A stretch of DNA of 64,000 nucleotides from Pseudonocardia phyllosphaerae (GCF_046546475.1 NZ_JBKGXS010000005.1:124001-188000); one strand, 5' to 3'. Shown: positions 25,705 to 34,523, counted from the first letter of the stretch. Numbers and translations are program-made. The notes: generated by a model not told the origin, from the sequence alone.

Positions 25705-26576
25705 GAGCTCGCCCCGTTCAGCCTCGCGACGGTGCGCAGCAGCGCCGAGTGGTCCAGGTCGCCGTCGCCCGCGGCGCGGGTCGCGGCCACCAGCTGCGCG
25801 ACGAGCGCGGCCACCGGCGTCACGACGCCGGCCTGGCGCGCGGACTCGGCGACGATGCCCATGTCCTTGTGGTGCAGGTCGATCCGGAAGCCGGGCGCGA
25901 AGTCGCCGTCGAGCATCTTCTGCGCCTTCTGGTTCAGCACCGCCGACCCGGCGAGCCCGCCGCCGAGCACCTCGATCGCGGCGGGCAGGTCGGCGCCGTG
26001 CGCCTGCAGGAACGTGACCGCCTCGGCGAGCAGCGCGATGTTGCCCGCGACGATCAGCTGGTTCGCGGCCTTCACGGTCTGCCCTGCCCCGGCCGGCCCG
26101 ACATGGACGACGGTTTTCCCGACGACGTCGAGCAGCGGGCGGGCGTCGGCCACGTCCGCGTCGGCGCCACCCACCATGATCGACAGGGCGGCGTTCTCGG
26201 CGCCTGCCTGGCCGCCGGAGACCGGCGCGTCGATCATGCGCAGGCCGCGGTCCGCGGCCTGCTGCGCCAGGTCCCGGGCGACGTCCGGGCGGATCGTGGA
26301 GAAGTCGACGATCAGCGTGCCCGGCTTGGCGGTGTCGAAGACCGCCCCGGTCACGACGTCGGTGACGTCGGGGGAGTCGGGCAGCATCAGCGCGACGATG
26401 TCGGCGCCGTCGACGGCACCGGCCGCCGAGTCCGCGGCCCGGCCCCCGGCCTCGACCAGCTGCTCGGTCTTCTCCGGGCTCCGGTTGAACCCGACGACGT
26501 CGTACCCGGCTCCGGCGAGGTGGCGGGCCATCGGCCCGCCCATGATCCCGAGACCGATGAAGGCGACCGTGCTCAT
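25701..26576 (-). CDS. glxR: 2-hydroxy-3-oxopropionate (tartronate semialdehyde) reductase
   Basis: A 291-residue beta-hydroxyacid dehydrogenase. Rossmann motif FIGLGIMGGPMA at the N-terminus, substrate motif DAPVSGGQAGAENAALSIMVGG split around residues 118-140, and catalytic lysine in the VKAANQLIVAGN segment. It reduces tartronate semialdehyde to D-glycerate. ATG 26576 starts MSTVAF; upstream frame is a shadow of the isomerase gene. Overlaps both neighbours by four bases. Confidence 0.94.
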   Translation of the reverse strand: MSTVAFIGLGIMGGPMARHLAGAGYDVVGFNRSPEKTEQLVEAGGRAADSAAGAVDGADIVALMLPDSPDVTDVVTGAVFDTAKPGTLIVDFSTIRPDVARDLAQQAADRGLRMIDAPVSGGQAGAENAALSIMVGGADADVADARPLLDVVGKTVVHVGPAGAGQTVKAANQLIVAGNIALLAEAVTFLQAHGADLPAAIEVLGGGLAGSAVLNQKAQKMLDGDFAPGFRIDLHHKDMGIVAESARQAGVVTPVAALVAQLVAATRAAGDGDLDHSALLRTVARLNGASS

Positions 26577-27385
26577 GCGCGTGCTCCCTCGAACGCGTCC
26601 AGCCACGCGAACGGCGCGGCTGTGGTGGGCTTGTACTCCAGCGCGACCGGGCCGGTGTAGCCGGCGGCCTTCACCTGCTCGACGAGCGCGGCGATCGGCA
26701 GCTCCCCGGTGCCGGGCTCGCCGCGCCCCGGGGCGTCGGCGATCTGGACGTGGCCGATCCGGTCGGCGTAGCGCTCGATCGCCGCGGACGGGTCGTCGCC
26801 GTTGACGGCCAGGTGGTAGACGTCGAGCAGCAGCTTCAGGTCCGGCGAGCCGACGGCGTCGAGCACCGCGACGGCCTCGGCGGCGGTCGTGATCGGGTAG
26901 GCGGCGGTGCCGCTGACCGGCTCCAGCAGCGCGACGGCGCCGATCCGGGCGGCGGCGCGGGCGGCCAGGGCGAGGTTCTCCCGGGCGAGCTCGTCCTGCT
27001 CCTGCGCGGCGACGCCCTCGATCCGGTTGCCGTACAGGGCGTTGAACCCGAGGGTGCCGAGCTGCTCGCCGATGCCGACGGCCACCTCGACGTTGTCGGC
27101 GAACGCGGTCGCCCGCCGCGGGTCGGACAAGATGCCGCGCTCGCCGCCGGGCATGTCGCCGGCGTCGAAGTTGAGGCCGGTGAGGGTCACCCCGGCGTCG
27201 CGGACGGCGCGGACGAACGCGTCGACGTCGGCGTCGGCCGGGACGGACCGGTCGAACGGCCACCAGAACTCGACGCGCTCGAACCCGGCCGCCGCGGCGG
27301 CGGCGGGGCGTTCGAGCATCGGGCGGTCACCGAAGACGATCGAGCAGTTGACCGTCAGCGGCAGGGGGAAGGAATGCGGGGACAC
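26573..27385 (-). CDS. hyi: Hydroxypyruvate isomerase
   Basis: A 270-residue TIM-barrel of the xylose isomerase-like family: VNCSIVFGD at the N-terminus, FERVEFWWPFD, GFNALYGN, a metal-site LLDVYHL, HVQIADAPGRGEPGTGE and VALEYKP. It interconverts hydroxypyruvate and tartronate semialdehyde. GTG 27385 has a GGAGG ribosome site six bases upstream. It is the second gene of the operon, 43 bases after the small AtzF-C-like gene. Confidence 0.92.
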   Translation of the reverse strand: MSPHSFPLPLTVNCSIVFGDRPMLERPAAAAAAGFERVEFWWPFDRSVPADADVDAFVRAVRDAGVTLTGLNFDAGDMPGGERGILSDPRRATAFADNVEVAVGIGEQLGTLGFNALYGNRIEGVAAQEQDELARENLALAARAAARIGAVALLEPVSGTAAYPITTAAEAVAVLDAVGSPDLKLLLDVYHLAVNGDDPSAAIERYADRIGHVQIADAPGRGEPGTGELPIAALVEQVKAAGYTGPVALEYKPTTAAPFAWLDAFEGARA

Positions 27386-27428
27386 GGGCGGCCTCCACGG
27401 TGAGGTCGGATGCGGTCGGTGACCCGGT

Positions 27429-27821
27429 TCAGACCGGGTCGGGCAGGCCCCGGTAGGCCCGCCACCCGGCGTGCCGGGTGATGTCGGTGAGCTCGCCGGC
27501 CTGGTTCTCCTGCACGCCGGGCCGCAGCCCGACGGCGAGGACGTCGCGGCCGTCGTCGAGCTCGATGACGGTGAGCTCCAGCTCCGGCGGCTCGTCCGGC
27601 AGGAAGTCGGTGCGGATCGCCGACAGCGGGACGTCGTAGATCTCGCCCGCCAGGGGCACGCCGCCGGTCGGGTCCTCGACCAGGGCGGGGAACTCGTCGC
27701 GGACGGAGAACATCCGGTAGTGCGGCGCGGTGCGGACCTCGCCGAGGAAGGGGTGGTCCGACACGTTGTGGTGCAGCCGGCCGCCGCGCATGGCGTCGCC
27801 GGAACAGAACAGTGCGGTCAC
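27429..27821 (-). CDS. Small protein like the C-terminal domain of allophanate hydrolase
   Basis: A 130-residue protein (ALFCSGDAMRGGRLHHNV, HYRMFSVRDEFPALVED, GEIYDVPLSAI, LPDEPPELELTVIEL) resembling the gamma-glutamylcyclotransferase-like C-terminal domain of allophanate hydrolase (AtzF), without the amidase domain. Start GTG 27821 has GGAG twelve bases upstream; the longer frame to 27875 would run through an operator. It is the first gene of the glyoxylate-allantoicase operon. Because no ureidoglycolate lyase is seen, a role at the ureidoglycolate step is a possibility, not shown. Confidence 0.65.
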   Translation of the reverse strand: MTALFCSGDAMRGGRLHHNVSDHPFLGEVRTAPHYRMFSVRDEFPALVEDPTGGVPLAGEIYDVPLSAIRTDFLPDEPPELELTVIELDDGRDVLAVGLRPGVQENQAGELTDITRHAGWRAYRGLPDPV

Positions 27822-27856
27822 CTGTCGATCTCCGTTCGCTTGTTTCGTGATGTTGA

Positions 27857-27871
27857 TTTCACGATGCGGAA
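27857..27871. promoter_or_regulatory. Degenerate IclR-type operator before the glyoxylate operon
   Basis: TTTCA-CGATG-CGGAA matches the TTCCG-N5-CGGAA palindrome at 28036, 33550 and 37269 except for two bases in one arm. It lies 36 bases upstream of GTG 27821. A second dyad, TCGTGA/TCACGA, overlaps it at 27845-27864. Confidence 0.5.
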
Positions 27872-27983
27872 GCACCGTTTCGTACTGCGATTAGAACTGG
27901 ACCAGAACGTGGGGGCGGGTGTCAAGGGTGCTGCCGGGCGGCCGTGCGTGTCGATCACCTGCGGATCCGTCGCCTCCGGGTCC

Positions 27984-28012
27984 TTGACGGCGGTGCGGAC
28001 GGCTCCTAGCTT
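27984..28012 (+). promoter_or_regulatory. Promoter of the allantoin transport operon
   Basis: TTGACG (27984-27989) and TAGCTT (28007-28012) are 17 bases apart. A start near 28019 would put the palindromic operator at about +17 to +31 and leave a ~50-base leader before ATG 28069. Confidence 0.65.
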
Positions 28013-28035
28013 TATTTCGCCAGTCAACACCGTAA

Positions 28036-28050
28036 TTCCGCATCGCGGAA
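28036..28050. promoter_or_regulatory. IclR-type operator, perfect palindrome
   Basis: TTCCG-CATCG-CGGAA, extended by A and T to 17 bases with matching ends. It is just downstream of the predicted start of the allantoin transport operon, where a bound repressor would block elongation. Confidence 0.7.
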
Positions 28051-28068
28051 TATGAGTGAGGGAGCCCA

Positions 28069-29595
28069 ATGGCGGGACCCGACATCACCCGAGGCGCCGA
28101 GGCCGCTGCGCGGCAGGCGGGCGACGGCCCGGCCGGCGACGCTCCGCCCGGCCTCGAGCCGCGGCTCTACAACGCCGACCTGGCGCCGACCTCGCGGACC
28201 GGACGCACCTGGCGGGCGTACAACATCTTCACCCTCTGGGCCGGCGACGTGCACAGCCTCGGCAACTACGGCTTCGTCCTCGGACTCTTCGCGCTCGGCC
28301 TCGGCGGGTGGCAGATCCTCGCCGCCCTCGGCCTCGGTGCGCTGGGACTGCTGGTCCTGCTCACCGTGTCCGGCGAGATGGGCCGGCGGACAGGGGTCCC
28401 GTTCCCGGTCCTGTCCCGCATCGCGTTCGGGGTGCGGGGCGCGCAGCTGCCCGCGCTGATCCGCGGCGTCGTCGCGATCGCCTGGTTCGGCATCCAGACG
28501 TACCTCGCCACCCAGGTCCTCATGGTGATGGTGCTGGCCGTCGCGCCCGGTGCGGCGGCGTGGGACGCCGTCGAGTTCCTCGGGCTGTCCGGGCTGGGCT
28601 GGGTCTGCTTCCTCGCCCTCTGGGTGCTCCAGGTGGCGATCCTGCTGCGCGGCATGGAGGGCATCCGCCGCTACGAGGCGTTCGCCGGCCCGGTCGTGCT
28701 GCTGACGCTGCTGGCGCTGGCGGTCTGGATGCTGGCGCGCACCGGGCCCTCGATCGCGCTCGCGCCGCCGCGGCCGCTCACCGGCGGGGCGATGTGGTGG
28801 CAGATCCTGGCCGGGGCGTCGCTGTGGACCGCGATCTACGGCACGTTCCTGCTGAACTTCTGCGACTTCACCCGCGGTGCGACGTCGGCGCGGGCCATCC
28901 GGCGCGGCAACTTCTGGGGCATCCTGCCGAACTCGTTGTTCTTCGGGGCCATCGCCGTCGTGCTCGCGGGCGGGCAGCTGACGATCGACGGGCAGACCAT
29001 CGAGAGCCCGGCCGACGTCGTCCGGACCATCCCGAACACCCCGCTGCTGCTGCTCGCCTCGGCCGCGCTGCTGGTCCTGACGGTCGCGGTCAACCTCATG
29101 GCCAACTTCGTCGCCCCCTGCTACGCGCTGGCCAACCTGATGCCGCGCACGCTGGACTTCCGCCGGGCCGGGATCGTCGCCGCGCTGATCGGCGTCGTGA
29201 TCCTGCCGTGGAACCTCTACGACTCGCCGGTCGTGATCGTCTACTTCCTGGGTGTGCTCGGCGCGTTGCTCGGGCCGCTGTTCGGCATCGTCGCGGCCGA
29301 CTACTGGCTGGTGCGCCGCGGCCGGATCGACGTCCCCGGCCTCTACACCGACCGGCCCGGGACGACCTACCACTACCGCAGCGGGGTGAACGTGCGCGCC
29401 GTCGTCGCGTTCGTGCCGTCCGCGGCGATCGCCGTGGCGCTGGGCTTCGTCCCGGCGCTCGAGGACGCCGCCCCGTTCTCCTGGTTCGTCGGCGCCGCAC
29501 TGGGGGCGGTGCTCACCGTGGCCCTCGCGCCGCGTGGGGAACACCACGAGCAGGTGTCCGGCGAGTCGATCTCCGTGGAACCCTCCCGCCACTGA
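28069..29595 (+). CDS. NCS1-family permease, probable allantoin permease
   Basis: A 508-residue NCS1 transporter with about 12 hydrophobic segments. Typical features: LYNADLAPTSRTGRTWRAYN at the N-terminus, IAWFGIQTYLA, WTAIYGTFLLNFCDFTR, and PLFGIVAADYWLVRRGRID. The family imports purines, cytosine, hydantoins or allantoin with a cation. First gene of the plus-strand operon with an allantoin racemase-like gene and allantoinase, so allantoin is the likely substrate. GAGGGAG precedes ATG 28069. Confidence 0.88.
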   Translation: MAGPDITRGAEAAARQAGDGPAGDAPPGLEPRLYNADLAPTSRTGRTWRAYNIFTLWAGDVHSLGNYGFVLGLFALGLGGWQILAALGLGALGLLVLLTVSGEMGRRTGVPFPVLSRIAFGVRGAQLPALIRGVVAIAWFGIQTYLATQVLMVMVLAVAPGAAAWDAVEFLGLSGLGWVCFLALWVLQVAILLRGMEGIRRYEAFAGPVVLLTLLALAVWMLARTGPSIALAPPRPLTGGAMWWQILAGASLWTAIYGTFLLNFCDFTRGATSARAIRRGNFWGILPNSLFFGAIAVVLAGGQLTIDGQTIESPADVVRTIPNTPLLLLASAALLVLTVAVNLMANFVAPCYALANLMPRTLDFRRAGIVAALIGVVILPWNLYDSPVVIVYFLGVLGALLGPLFGIVAADYWLVRRGRIDVPGLYTDRPGTTYHYRSGVNVRAVVAFVPSAAIAVALGFVPALEDAAPFSWFVGAALGAVLTVALAPRGEHHEQVSGESISVEPSRH

Positions 29596-29619
29596 CCAGC
29601 CGATCCGGAAAGGGCGCAC

Positions 29620-30363
29620 GTGCGCATCCTCGTCGTCAACGTCAACACGACCGCCTCGGTCACCGAGGCGATCGTCGCCTCCGCCCGCGCCGTCGCCGCT
29701 CCCGGCACCGAGATCGTCGGGATCACGCCGGAGTTCGGTGCGGAGTCGGTGGAGGGCAACCTCGAGAGCTACCTGGCCGCCGTCGGGATGGCCGACGCGG
29801 TGTCCCGGCTGCTGCGTGCCGGGGAGCCCTTCGACGCCGTCGTGCAGGCCGGGTACGGCGAGCACGGCCGCGAGGCGCTGCAGGAGCTGCTCGACGTGCC
29901 CGTCGTCGACATCACCGAGGCCGCCGCCGCGACGGCGATGTACCTGGGGCACCGCTACTCGGTGGTGACCACGCTGGACCGCACGGTCCCGCTGATCGCC
30001 GACCGGCTGCTGCTGGCCGGGCTGGACCGGCGCTGTGCTTCGGTGCGCGCCTCCGGGCTGGCGGTGCTGGAGCTGGAACAGGAGCCGCAGCGTGCGGTCG
30101 CGGCGATCGTGGAGCAGGCTCGGCTGGCCATCGACGAGGACCGGGCCGAGGTGATCTGCCTCGGCTGCGGCGGGATGGCGGGGCTGGAGGACCACGTGCG
30201 CGCCGAGACCGGCGTGCCCGTGGTCGACGGGGTACCGGCGGCGGTCACCGTCGCCGAGTCGCTGGTACGCCAAGGACTGACGACGTCGAAGGTGCGGACC
30301 TACGCCGCACCACGACCGAAGAGGATCAGCGGGTTCCCGCTGGCCGGGGGAGAGGCGACATGA
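29620..30363 (+). CDS. Asp/Glu/hydantoin racemase family protein lacking the first cysteine
   Basis: A 247-residue protein aligned with hydantoin and allantoin racemases (RILVVNVNTTASVT, GITPEFGAESVEG, YSVVTTLDRTVPL, LGCGGMAGLE, VPVVDGVPAAV). These enzymes use two cysteines. The second is present (Cys183 in LGCGGM), but the first position, normally in ACFGDPG, reads AGYGEHG with Gly78. That one-cysteine state is known in arylmalonate decarboxylase-like relatives. Allantoin racemase is the context-based call; another reaction is possible. GTG 29620; operon member. Confidence 0.75.
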   Translation: MRILVVNVNTTASVTEAIVASARAVAAPGTEIVGITPEFGAESVEGNLESYLAAVGMADAVSRLLRAGEPFDAVVQAGYGEHGREALQELLDVPVVDITEAAAATAMYLGHRYSVVTTLDRTVPLIADRLLLAGLDRRCASVRASGLAVLELEQEPQRAVAAIVEQARLAIDEDRAEVICLGCGGMAGLEDHVRAETGVPVVDGVPAAVTVAESLVRQGLTTSKVRTYAAPRPKRISGFPLAGGEAT

Positions 30364-30623
30364 CCGACACCGACGTCCCACCCGAGCGCAGGCGCCGTGG
30401 CTCCGGCCGCGGCCTGCGGTTCGGCCTCGCCGTCCTGCCCTGGCTGGGCTTCCTCGGCGGCGTACCGTTCGCGAACCGCGTCGAGCCCTACGTCCTGGGG
30501 CTGCCGTTCCTGCTGTTCTGGGTGGTCACCTGGGTGGTGCTGACCGCGGTCTGCATGTCGCTGGTCTACGTCACCGACCCGGTCAACCGGACCCGTGACC
30601 CCGAGGCGGGTGCCCGCCGATGA
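30360..30623 (+). CDS. DUF3311 small membrane protein
   Basis: An 87-residue protein with two membrane helices (FGLAVLPWLGFLGGVPFANR and GLPFLLFWVVTWVVLTAVCM) and a short basic N-terminus. DUF3311 proteins are commonly encoded directly before sodium:solute symporters and are thought to be accessory subunits. Its ATG overlaps the racemase-like stop (ATGA), and its stop overlaps the symporter start, so the three are translationally coupled. Confidence 0.85.
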   Translation: MTDTDVPPERRRRGSGRGLRFGLAVLPWLGFLGGVPFANRVEPYVLGLPFLLFWVVTWVVLTAVCMSLVYVTDPVNRTRDPEAGARR

Positions 30624-32146
30624 TCGTCGCACCGATCGTGCTCGTGCTGTTCCTGGTCGCGGCGTTCGCGCTCGGCCTGCTGTCGCGCCGCGGCAAGGAC
30701 ATGGACCTGGAGCAGTGGAGCGTCGGCGGCCGCGGGTTCGGCTCGGTCCTGGTGTTCCTGCTGCTCGCCGGCGAGATCTACACGACGTTCACGTTCCTGG
30801 GCGCCAGCGGCTACGCCTACAGCTACGGCGGCGCCTCCTACTACATCCTCTGCTACGGCGCCCTGGCCTACGTCATGTCCTACTGGCTGGCCCCGGCGAT
30901 CTGGCGCTACGCCGCCCGCGAGCGGCTGGTCTCCCAGCCCGACTGGTTCGTGCGCAAGTACCGCAGCCGCGGCCTCGGGCTGCTCGTGTCGATCATCGGC
31001 GTCGTCGCGATGGTGCCCTACCTGCAGCTCCAGCTCACCGGTCTCGGGATCATCGTCGAGGAGACCAGCTACGGCGCGCTGTCGAGTACCGCGGCGATCT
31101 GGATCGGCGCGATCGTGCTGGCCGCCTACGTGATCGTCGCCGGGATCCACTCGGCCGCCTGGAACGCGGTGCTCAAGGACATCCTGGTGCTGGTGGTCGT
31201 GGTGGCGATCGGGATCTACATCCCGGTCCACTTCTTCGGCGGCCTCGGGACCATGTTCGACACCGTCGAGACCGCGAAGCCCGGCTTCCTCGCTCTCGCC
31301 GACGCCTCGCACGACACCGGATGGTTCCTCACCTCGGTGCTGCTCTCCGCGCTCGGCTTCTTCATGTGGCCGCACTACTTCGGCGCGGTCTACGCCGCGA
31401 AGGACGAGCAGACCTTCCGGCGCAACGCCATGTTCCTGCCGCTCTACCAGCTGATCCTGCTGTTCGTGATCTTCGTCGGGCTCACCGCGTCGGTCGCGGT
31501 CCCCGGACTGGCGCAGGGCGACCTGTCGCTGCTGCGGGTCGCGCGGGAGTCGCTGCCGCCGGTGGTGGTCGGCCTGGTCGGTGCGGCCGGGCTGTTCTGC
31601 GCGCTGGTCCCCGGCGCGATGCTGCTGACCACGTCGGCGACGATGCTCGCGCAGAACGTCTACCGCGAGTTCGTCCGCCCGAGCGCCACCGACGCCGAGG
31701 TCGGCCGGCTCGCGAAGATCCTCGTCCCGGTGGTCACCGCGATCGTGCTCTACCTGACCTTCCAGGGCGGCTCGGCGATCGTGAACCTGCTGCTCCTGGG
31801 CTACGCGTTCGTCACCCAGTTGCTGCCCGCGGTGCTCGCGAGCCTGCTGCGCCGCAACCCGGTGACCCGCTGGGGCGCCGGGGCCGGGATGGTCGTCGGC
31901 GTCGTCGTGGTCACCTGGCTGACCCTCGGCAAGATCAACACCGGGCAGCTGCTCCCGTTCCTGCCCGCCGCGCTCGGCCACCTCAACGTCGGCGTCGTCG
32001 CGCTGGTGGTGAACATCCTGGTCACCGCGGCCGTGTCCGCCCTGACCCGGTCCGAGACCCGATCCGACCGGCCCGCCGGGGACGACGACGTCCCGGCCGC
32101 CGTGACCGCGCGGCCCGCCCCGGCCGCGGGAGAGGACACCCCATGA
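30620..32146 (+). CDS. Sodium:solute symporter family transporter
   Basis: A 508-residue SSS-family protein with about 13 hydrophobic segments: DLEQWSVGGRGFGS, EIYTTFTFLGASGYAYSYGG early, and GAMLLTTSATMLAQNVYRE in the conserved core. Related transporters carry monocarboxylates, proline or urea-type solutes with sodium. Being inside the ureide operon, between DUF3311 and allantoinase, suggests a ureide or monocarboxylate such as glyoxylate; the sequence alone does not decide. Confidence 0.88.
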   Translation: MIVAPIVLVLFLVAAFALGLLSRRGKDMDLEQWSVGGRGFGSVLVFLLLAGEIYTTFTFLGASGYAYSYGGASYYILCYGALAYVMSYWLAPAIWRYAARERLVSQPDWFVRKYRSRGLGLLVSIIGVVAMVPYLQLQLTGLGIIVEETSYGALSSTAAIWIGAIVLAAYVIVAGIHSAAWNAVLKDILVLVVVVAIGIYIPVHFFGGLGTMFDTVETAKPGFLALADASHDTGWFLTSVLLSALGFFMWPHYFGAVYAAKDEQTFRRNAMFLPLYQLILLFVIFVGLTASVAVPGLAQGDLSLLRVARESLPPVVVGLVGAAGLFCALVPGAMLLTTSATMLAQNVYREFVRPSATDAEVGRLAKILVPVVTAIVLYLTFQGGSAIVNLLLLGYAFVTQLLPAVLASLLRRNPVTRWGAGAGMVVGVVVVTWLTLGKINTGQLLPFLPAALGHLNVGVVALVVNILVTAAVSALTRSETRSDRPAGDDDVPAAVTARPAPAAGEDTP

Positions 32147-33546
32147 GCCACGACCACGAACGCTTCGACCTGGTGGTCCGCGCGCGCCGTGTGATGACCA
32201 CGGCCGGTGAGCAGCCCCGCGAGGTCGGGGTGAGTGCCGGGCGGATCGTCGCGATCGAGCCGCTCGGCAACGGCCTCGAGGGCGACCGCGTCCTGGAGCT
32301 CGCCGACGACGAGGTGCTGCTGCCCGGGCTCGTCGACACGCACGTGCACGTCAACGAGCCCGGCCGCACCGAGTGGGAGGGCTTCGCGTCGGCGACCCGG
32401 GCCGCCGCGGCCGGCGGGGTCACCACGATCGTCGACATGCCGCTGAACTCGATCCCGCCGACCGTCGACGTCGGGGCGCTGGAGGTCAAGCGCAAGGTCG
32501 CCGCCGACCAGGCCTACGTCGACGTCGGGTTCTGGGGCGGTGCGGTGCCCGGCAACATCGGTGACCTGCGCGGCCTGCACGACGAGGGCGTGTTCGGGTT
32601 CAAGTGCTTCCTGCTGCACTCCGGGGTCGACGAGTTCCCGCCGCTCGACGCCGACGAGATGGAACGCGACATGGCCGAGCTGGTCACGTTCGACGCCGTC
32701 ATGATCGTGCACGCCGAGGACTCCCGGTCGATCGACAAGGCACCGGCCGCGAACGGGGCCCGCTACTCCTCGTTCCTTGCCTCGCGTCCGCGCGGCGCGG
32801 AGAACCTGGCGATCGCCGAGGTCATCGAGCGGGCGCGCTGGACCGGCTCCCGGGCACACGTGCTGCACGTGTCCAGCTCGGACGCGCTGCCGATGCTCGC
32901 CTCGGCCCGGCGCGACGGCGTCCGGATCACCGCCGAGACCTGCCCGCACTACCTGACGTTGTTCGCCGAGGAGATCCCCGACGGCGCCACCACGCACAAG
33001 TGCTGCCCGCCGATCCGTGAGGCCTCGAACCGGGAGCTGCTGTGGGAAGGGCTGCTGGAGGGCACGATCGACTGCATCGTGTCCGACCACTCGCCGTCCA
33101 CGGTGGAGCTGAAGCTGCTCGACTCCGGTGACTTCGGGCAGGCCTGGGGCGGGGTGTCGTCGCTGCAGCTGGGGCTGTCACTGGTGTGGAGCGAGGCACG
33201 CCGGCGGGGGATCGGGCTGCAGCAGGTCGTGCAGTGGATGGCGTCGAAGCCCGCGGACCTGGTCGGGCTGACGAGCAAGGGCCGGATCGCACTCGGCTAC
33301 GACGCGGACCTGACCGTCTTCGCACCGGACGCCGCGTACGTCGTCGACCCGGATCGGTTGCTGCACAAGAACAAGGTCAGCGCCTACTCCGGCCGGTCGC
33401 TGTCCGGGGTGGTGCGCCGCACGATCCTGGCCGGTGCCGACGTCGACGTGACCGGGACGCCGCGCGGACGGCTGCTGCGCCGGGGCGCGGTCGAGCGGCT
33501 CCCCGGGGGCGGGGAGGTCCCGCAGCATGACCCGGATCACGGCTAG
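32143..33546 (+). CDS. allB: Allantoinase
   Basis: A 467-residue amidohydrolase of the dihydroorotase group. Metal ligands: GLVDTHVHVNEPGRTEWEGF (HxH), the carbamylated-lysine segment GFKCFLLHSG, then HAEDS, HVLHVSSSDA and the IVSDHSPS aspartate. It opens the hydantoin ring of allantoin to allantoate. ATG 32143 overlaps the symporter stop (ATGA); upstream frame is shadow. It ends 10 bases before the likely IclR start. Confidence 0.94.
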   Translation: MSHDHERFDLVVRARRVMTTAGEQPREVGVSAGRIVAIEPLGNGLEGDRVLELADDEVLLPGLVDTHVHVNEPGRTEWEGFASATRAAAAGGVTTIVDMPLNSIPPTVDVGALEVKRKVAADQAYVDVGFWGGAVPGNIGDLRGLHDEGVFGFKCFLLHSGVDEFPPLDADEMERDMAELVTFDAVMIVHAEDSRSIDKAPAANGARYSSFLASRPRGAENLAIAEVIERARWTGSRAHVLHVSSSDALPMLASARRDGVRITAETCPHYLTLFAEEIPDGATTHKCCPPIREASNRELLWEGLLEGTIDCIVSDHSPSTVELKLLDSGDFGQAWGGVSSLQLGLSLVWSEARRRGIGLQQVVQWMASKPADLVGLTSKGRIALGYDADLTVFAPDAAYVVDPDRLLHKNKVSAYSGRSLSGVVRRTILAGADVDVTGTPRGRLLRRGAVERLPGGGEVPQHDPDHG

Positions 33547-33549
33547 ACT

Positions 33550-33564
33550 TTCCGTCATGCGGAA
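33550..33564. promoter_or_regulatory. IclR-type operator over the start of the iclR gene
   Basis: TTCCG-TCATG-CGGAA is a perfect-arm palindrome that contains the ATG at 33557-33559. TAGACT (33544-33549) is a good -10 seven bases before that ATG, implying a leaderless mRNA. The palindrome would then cover the transcription start and allow autorepression. Confidence 0.65.
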
Positions 33565-34372
33565 CAGCGAGTCCGGCGACGACGCCGGTGCGGCCCCCTC
33601 GGAGACCGCGCCGGCCCGTTCCGGCACCGTCCAGGCCGTCGAGCGGGCTGTCGACCTGCTCGAGGCCATGGCCGACGCCGGCGGCACCGTCAGCCTGTCC
33701 GACCTGGCCGCGACGTCCGGGCTCCCGCTGCCGACGATCCACCGGCTCGTCCGGACCCTGGCCGGGCGCGGGTACGTCCGCCAGCAGTCACCGCGGGAGT
33801 ACGCCCTCGGGCCCCGGCTCGTCCGGATCGGCGACACCGCGGGCCGGCTGGTCGGGACGTGGGCGCGGCCGCGGCTGGTCGAGCTCGTCGACGCGCTGGG
33901 GGAGAGCGCCAACCTCGCGCTACTGGAGGGCACCCAGATCGTCTACGTGGCCCAGGAGCCCGGTCGGCACTCGATGCGGATGTTCACCGAGGTCGGCCGC
34001 CGCGTCTCGCCGCACTGCACGGCCGTCGGCAAGGCGCTGCTGGCGCGGATGCCCGACGACAAGGTCCGCGACGTCCTGCGGCACACCGACATGGTCGCCC
34101 ACACCGACCAGACGATCACCGACGTGGGCGTGTTCGCTGCCGAGATCGACGAGGTCCGCGCGCTCGGCTACGCCCTCGACGAGGGGGAGCAGGAGCTCGG
34201 GGTCCGCTGCGTCGCCGTCGCCCTGGACGGGCCGCTGCCCGCCGCCGTCTCGATCTCCGGCCCGACCACCCGGATGACCGACGACCTCATCGCCTCCGCG
34301 GTGCCGCTGCTGCGCTCCGCCGCCGACGCGCTCACCGACGAGATGGCCCGGCACGACGCCGCCAGCGCCTGA
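33557..34372 (+). CDS. allR: IclR-family regulator, probable repressor of ureide genes (AllR-like)
   Basis: A 271-residue IclR protein: N-terminal winged HTH (VQAVERAVDLLEAMADAGGT, LSDLAATSGLPLPTIHRLVRTL) and an effector domain with ESANLALLEG, PHCTAVGKALLA and the DEGEQELGVRCVAVAL segment. AllR of Streptomyces represses allantoin genes. I chose ATG 33557 because a -10 lies seven bases upstream and no ribosome site is needed for a leaderless start; ATG 33527, with GGAGG upstream, is the alternative. The same palindrome at four promoters in this cluster suggests its regulon. Confidence 0.82.
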   Translation: MRNSESGDDAGAAPSETAPARSGTVQAVERAVDLLEAMADAGGTVSLSDLAATSGLPLPTIHRLVRTLAGRGYVRQQSPREYALGPRLVRIGDTAGRLVGTWARPRLVELVDALGESANLALLEGTQIVYVAQEPGRHSMRMFTEVGRRVSPHCTAVGKALLARMPDDKVRDVLRHTDMVAHTDQTITDVGVFAAEIDEVRALGYALDEGEQELGVRCVAVALDGPLPAAVSISGPTTRMTDDLIASAVPLLRSAADALTDEMARHDAASA

Positions 34373-34389
34373 GCGGTGCTCCGCGCACC

Positions 34390-34455
34390 ATGATCAGCGG
34401 ATTGCCGGTGTTCGGTGCCGGATGTGGCACCGGAGACCGGCAATCCGCTGATCAT
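34390..34455. repeat. 66-bp palindromic element, best-paired copy (subtype 1)
   Basis: Left arm 34390-34419, loop GGATGT, right arm 34426-34455; only two mismatches in 30 pairs. It lies 17 bases after the iclR stop and 68 bases before the DUF559 gene. Confidence 0.9.
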
Positions 34456-34523
34456 CGGTCGCCATCGCGAACGGTGCGACCGGATCGGGCGTGCCCGGAC
34501 GCCGGGATGTGCACGCTCCCCGG

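Noticed and set aside
34390..34455. A real 22-residue peptide gene in the palindrome
   Set aside because: Openness on both strands follows from the palindrome and its phase; no ribosome site precedes the ATG. Kept only as a structural remark.
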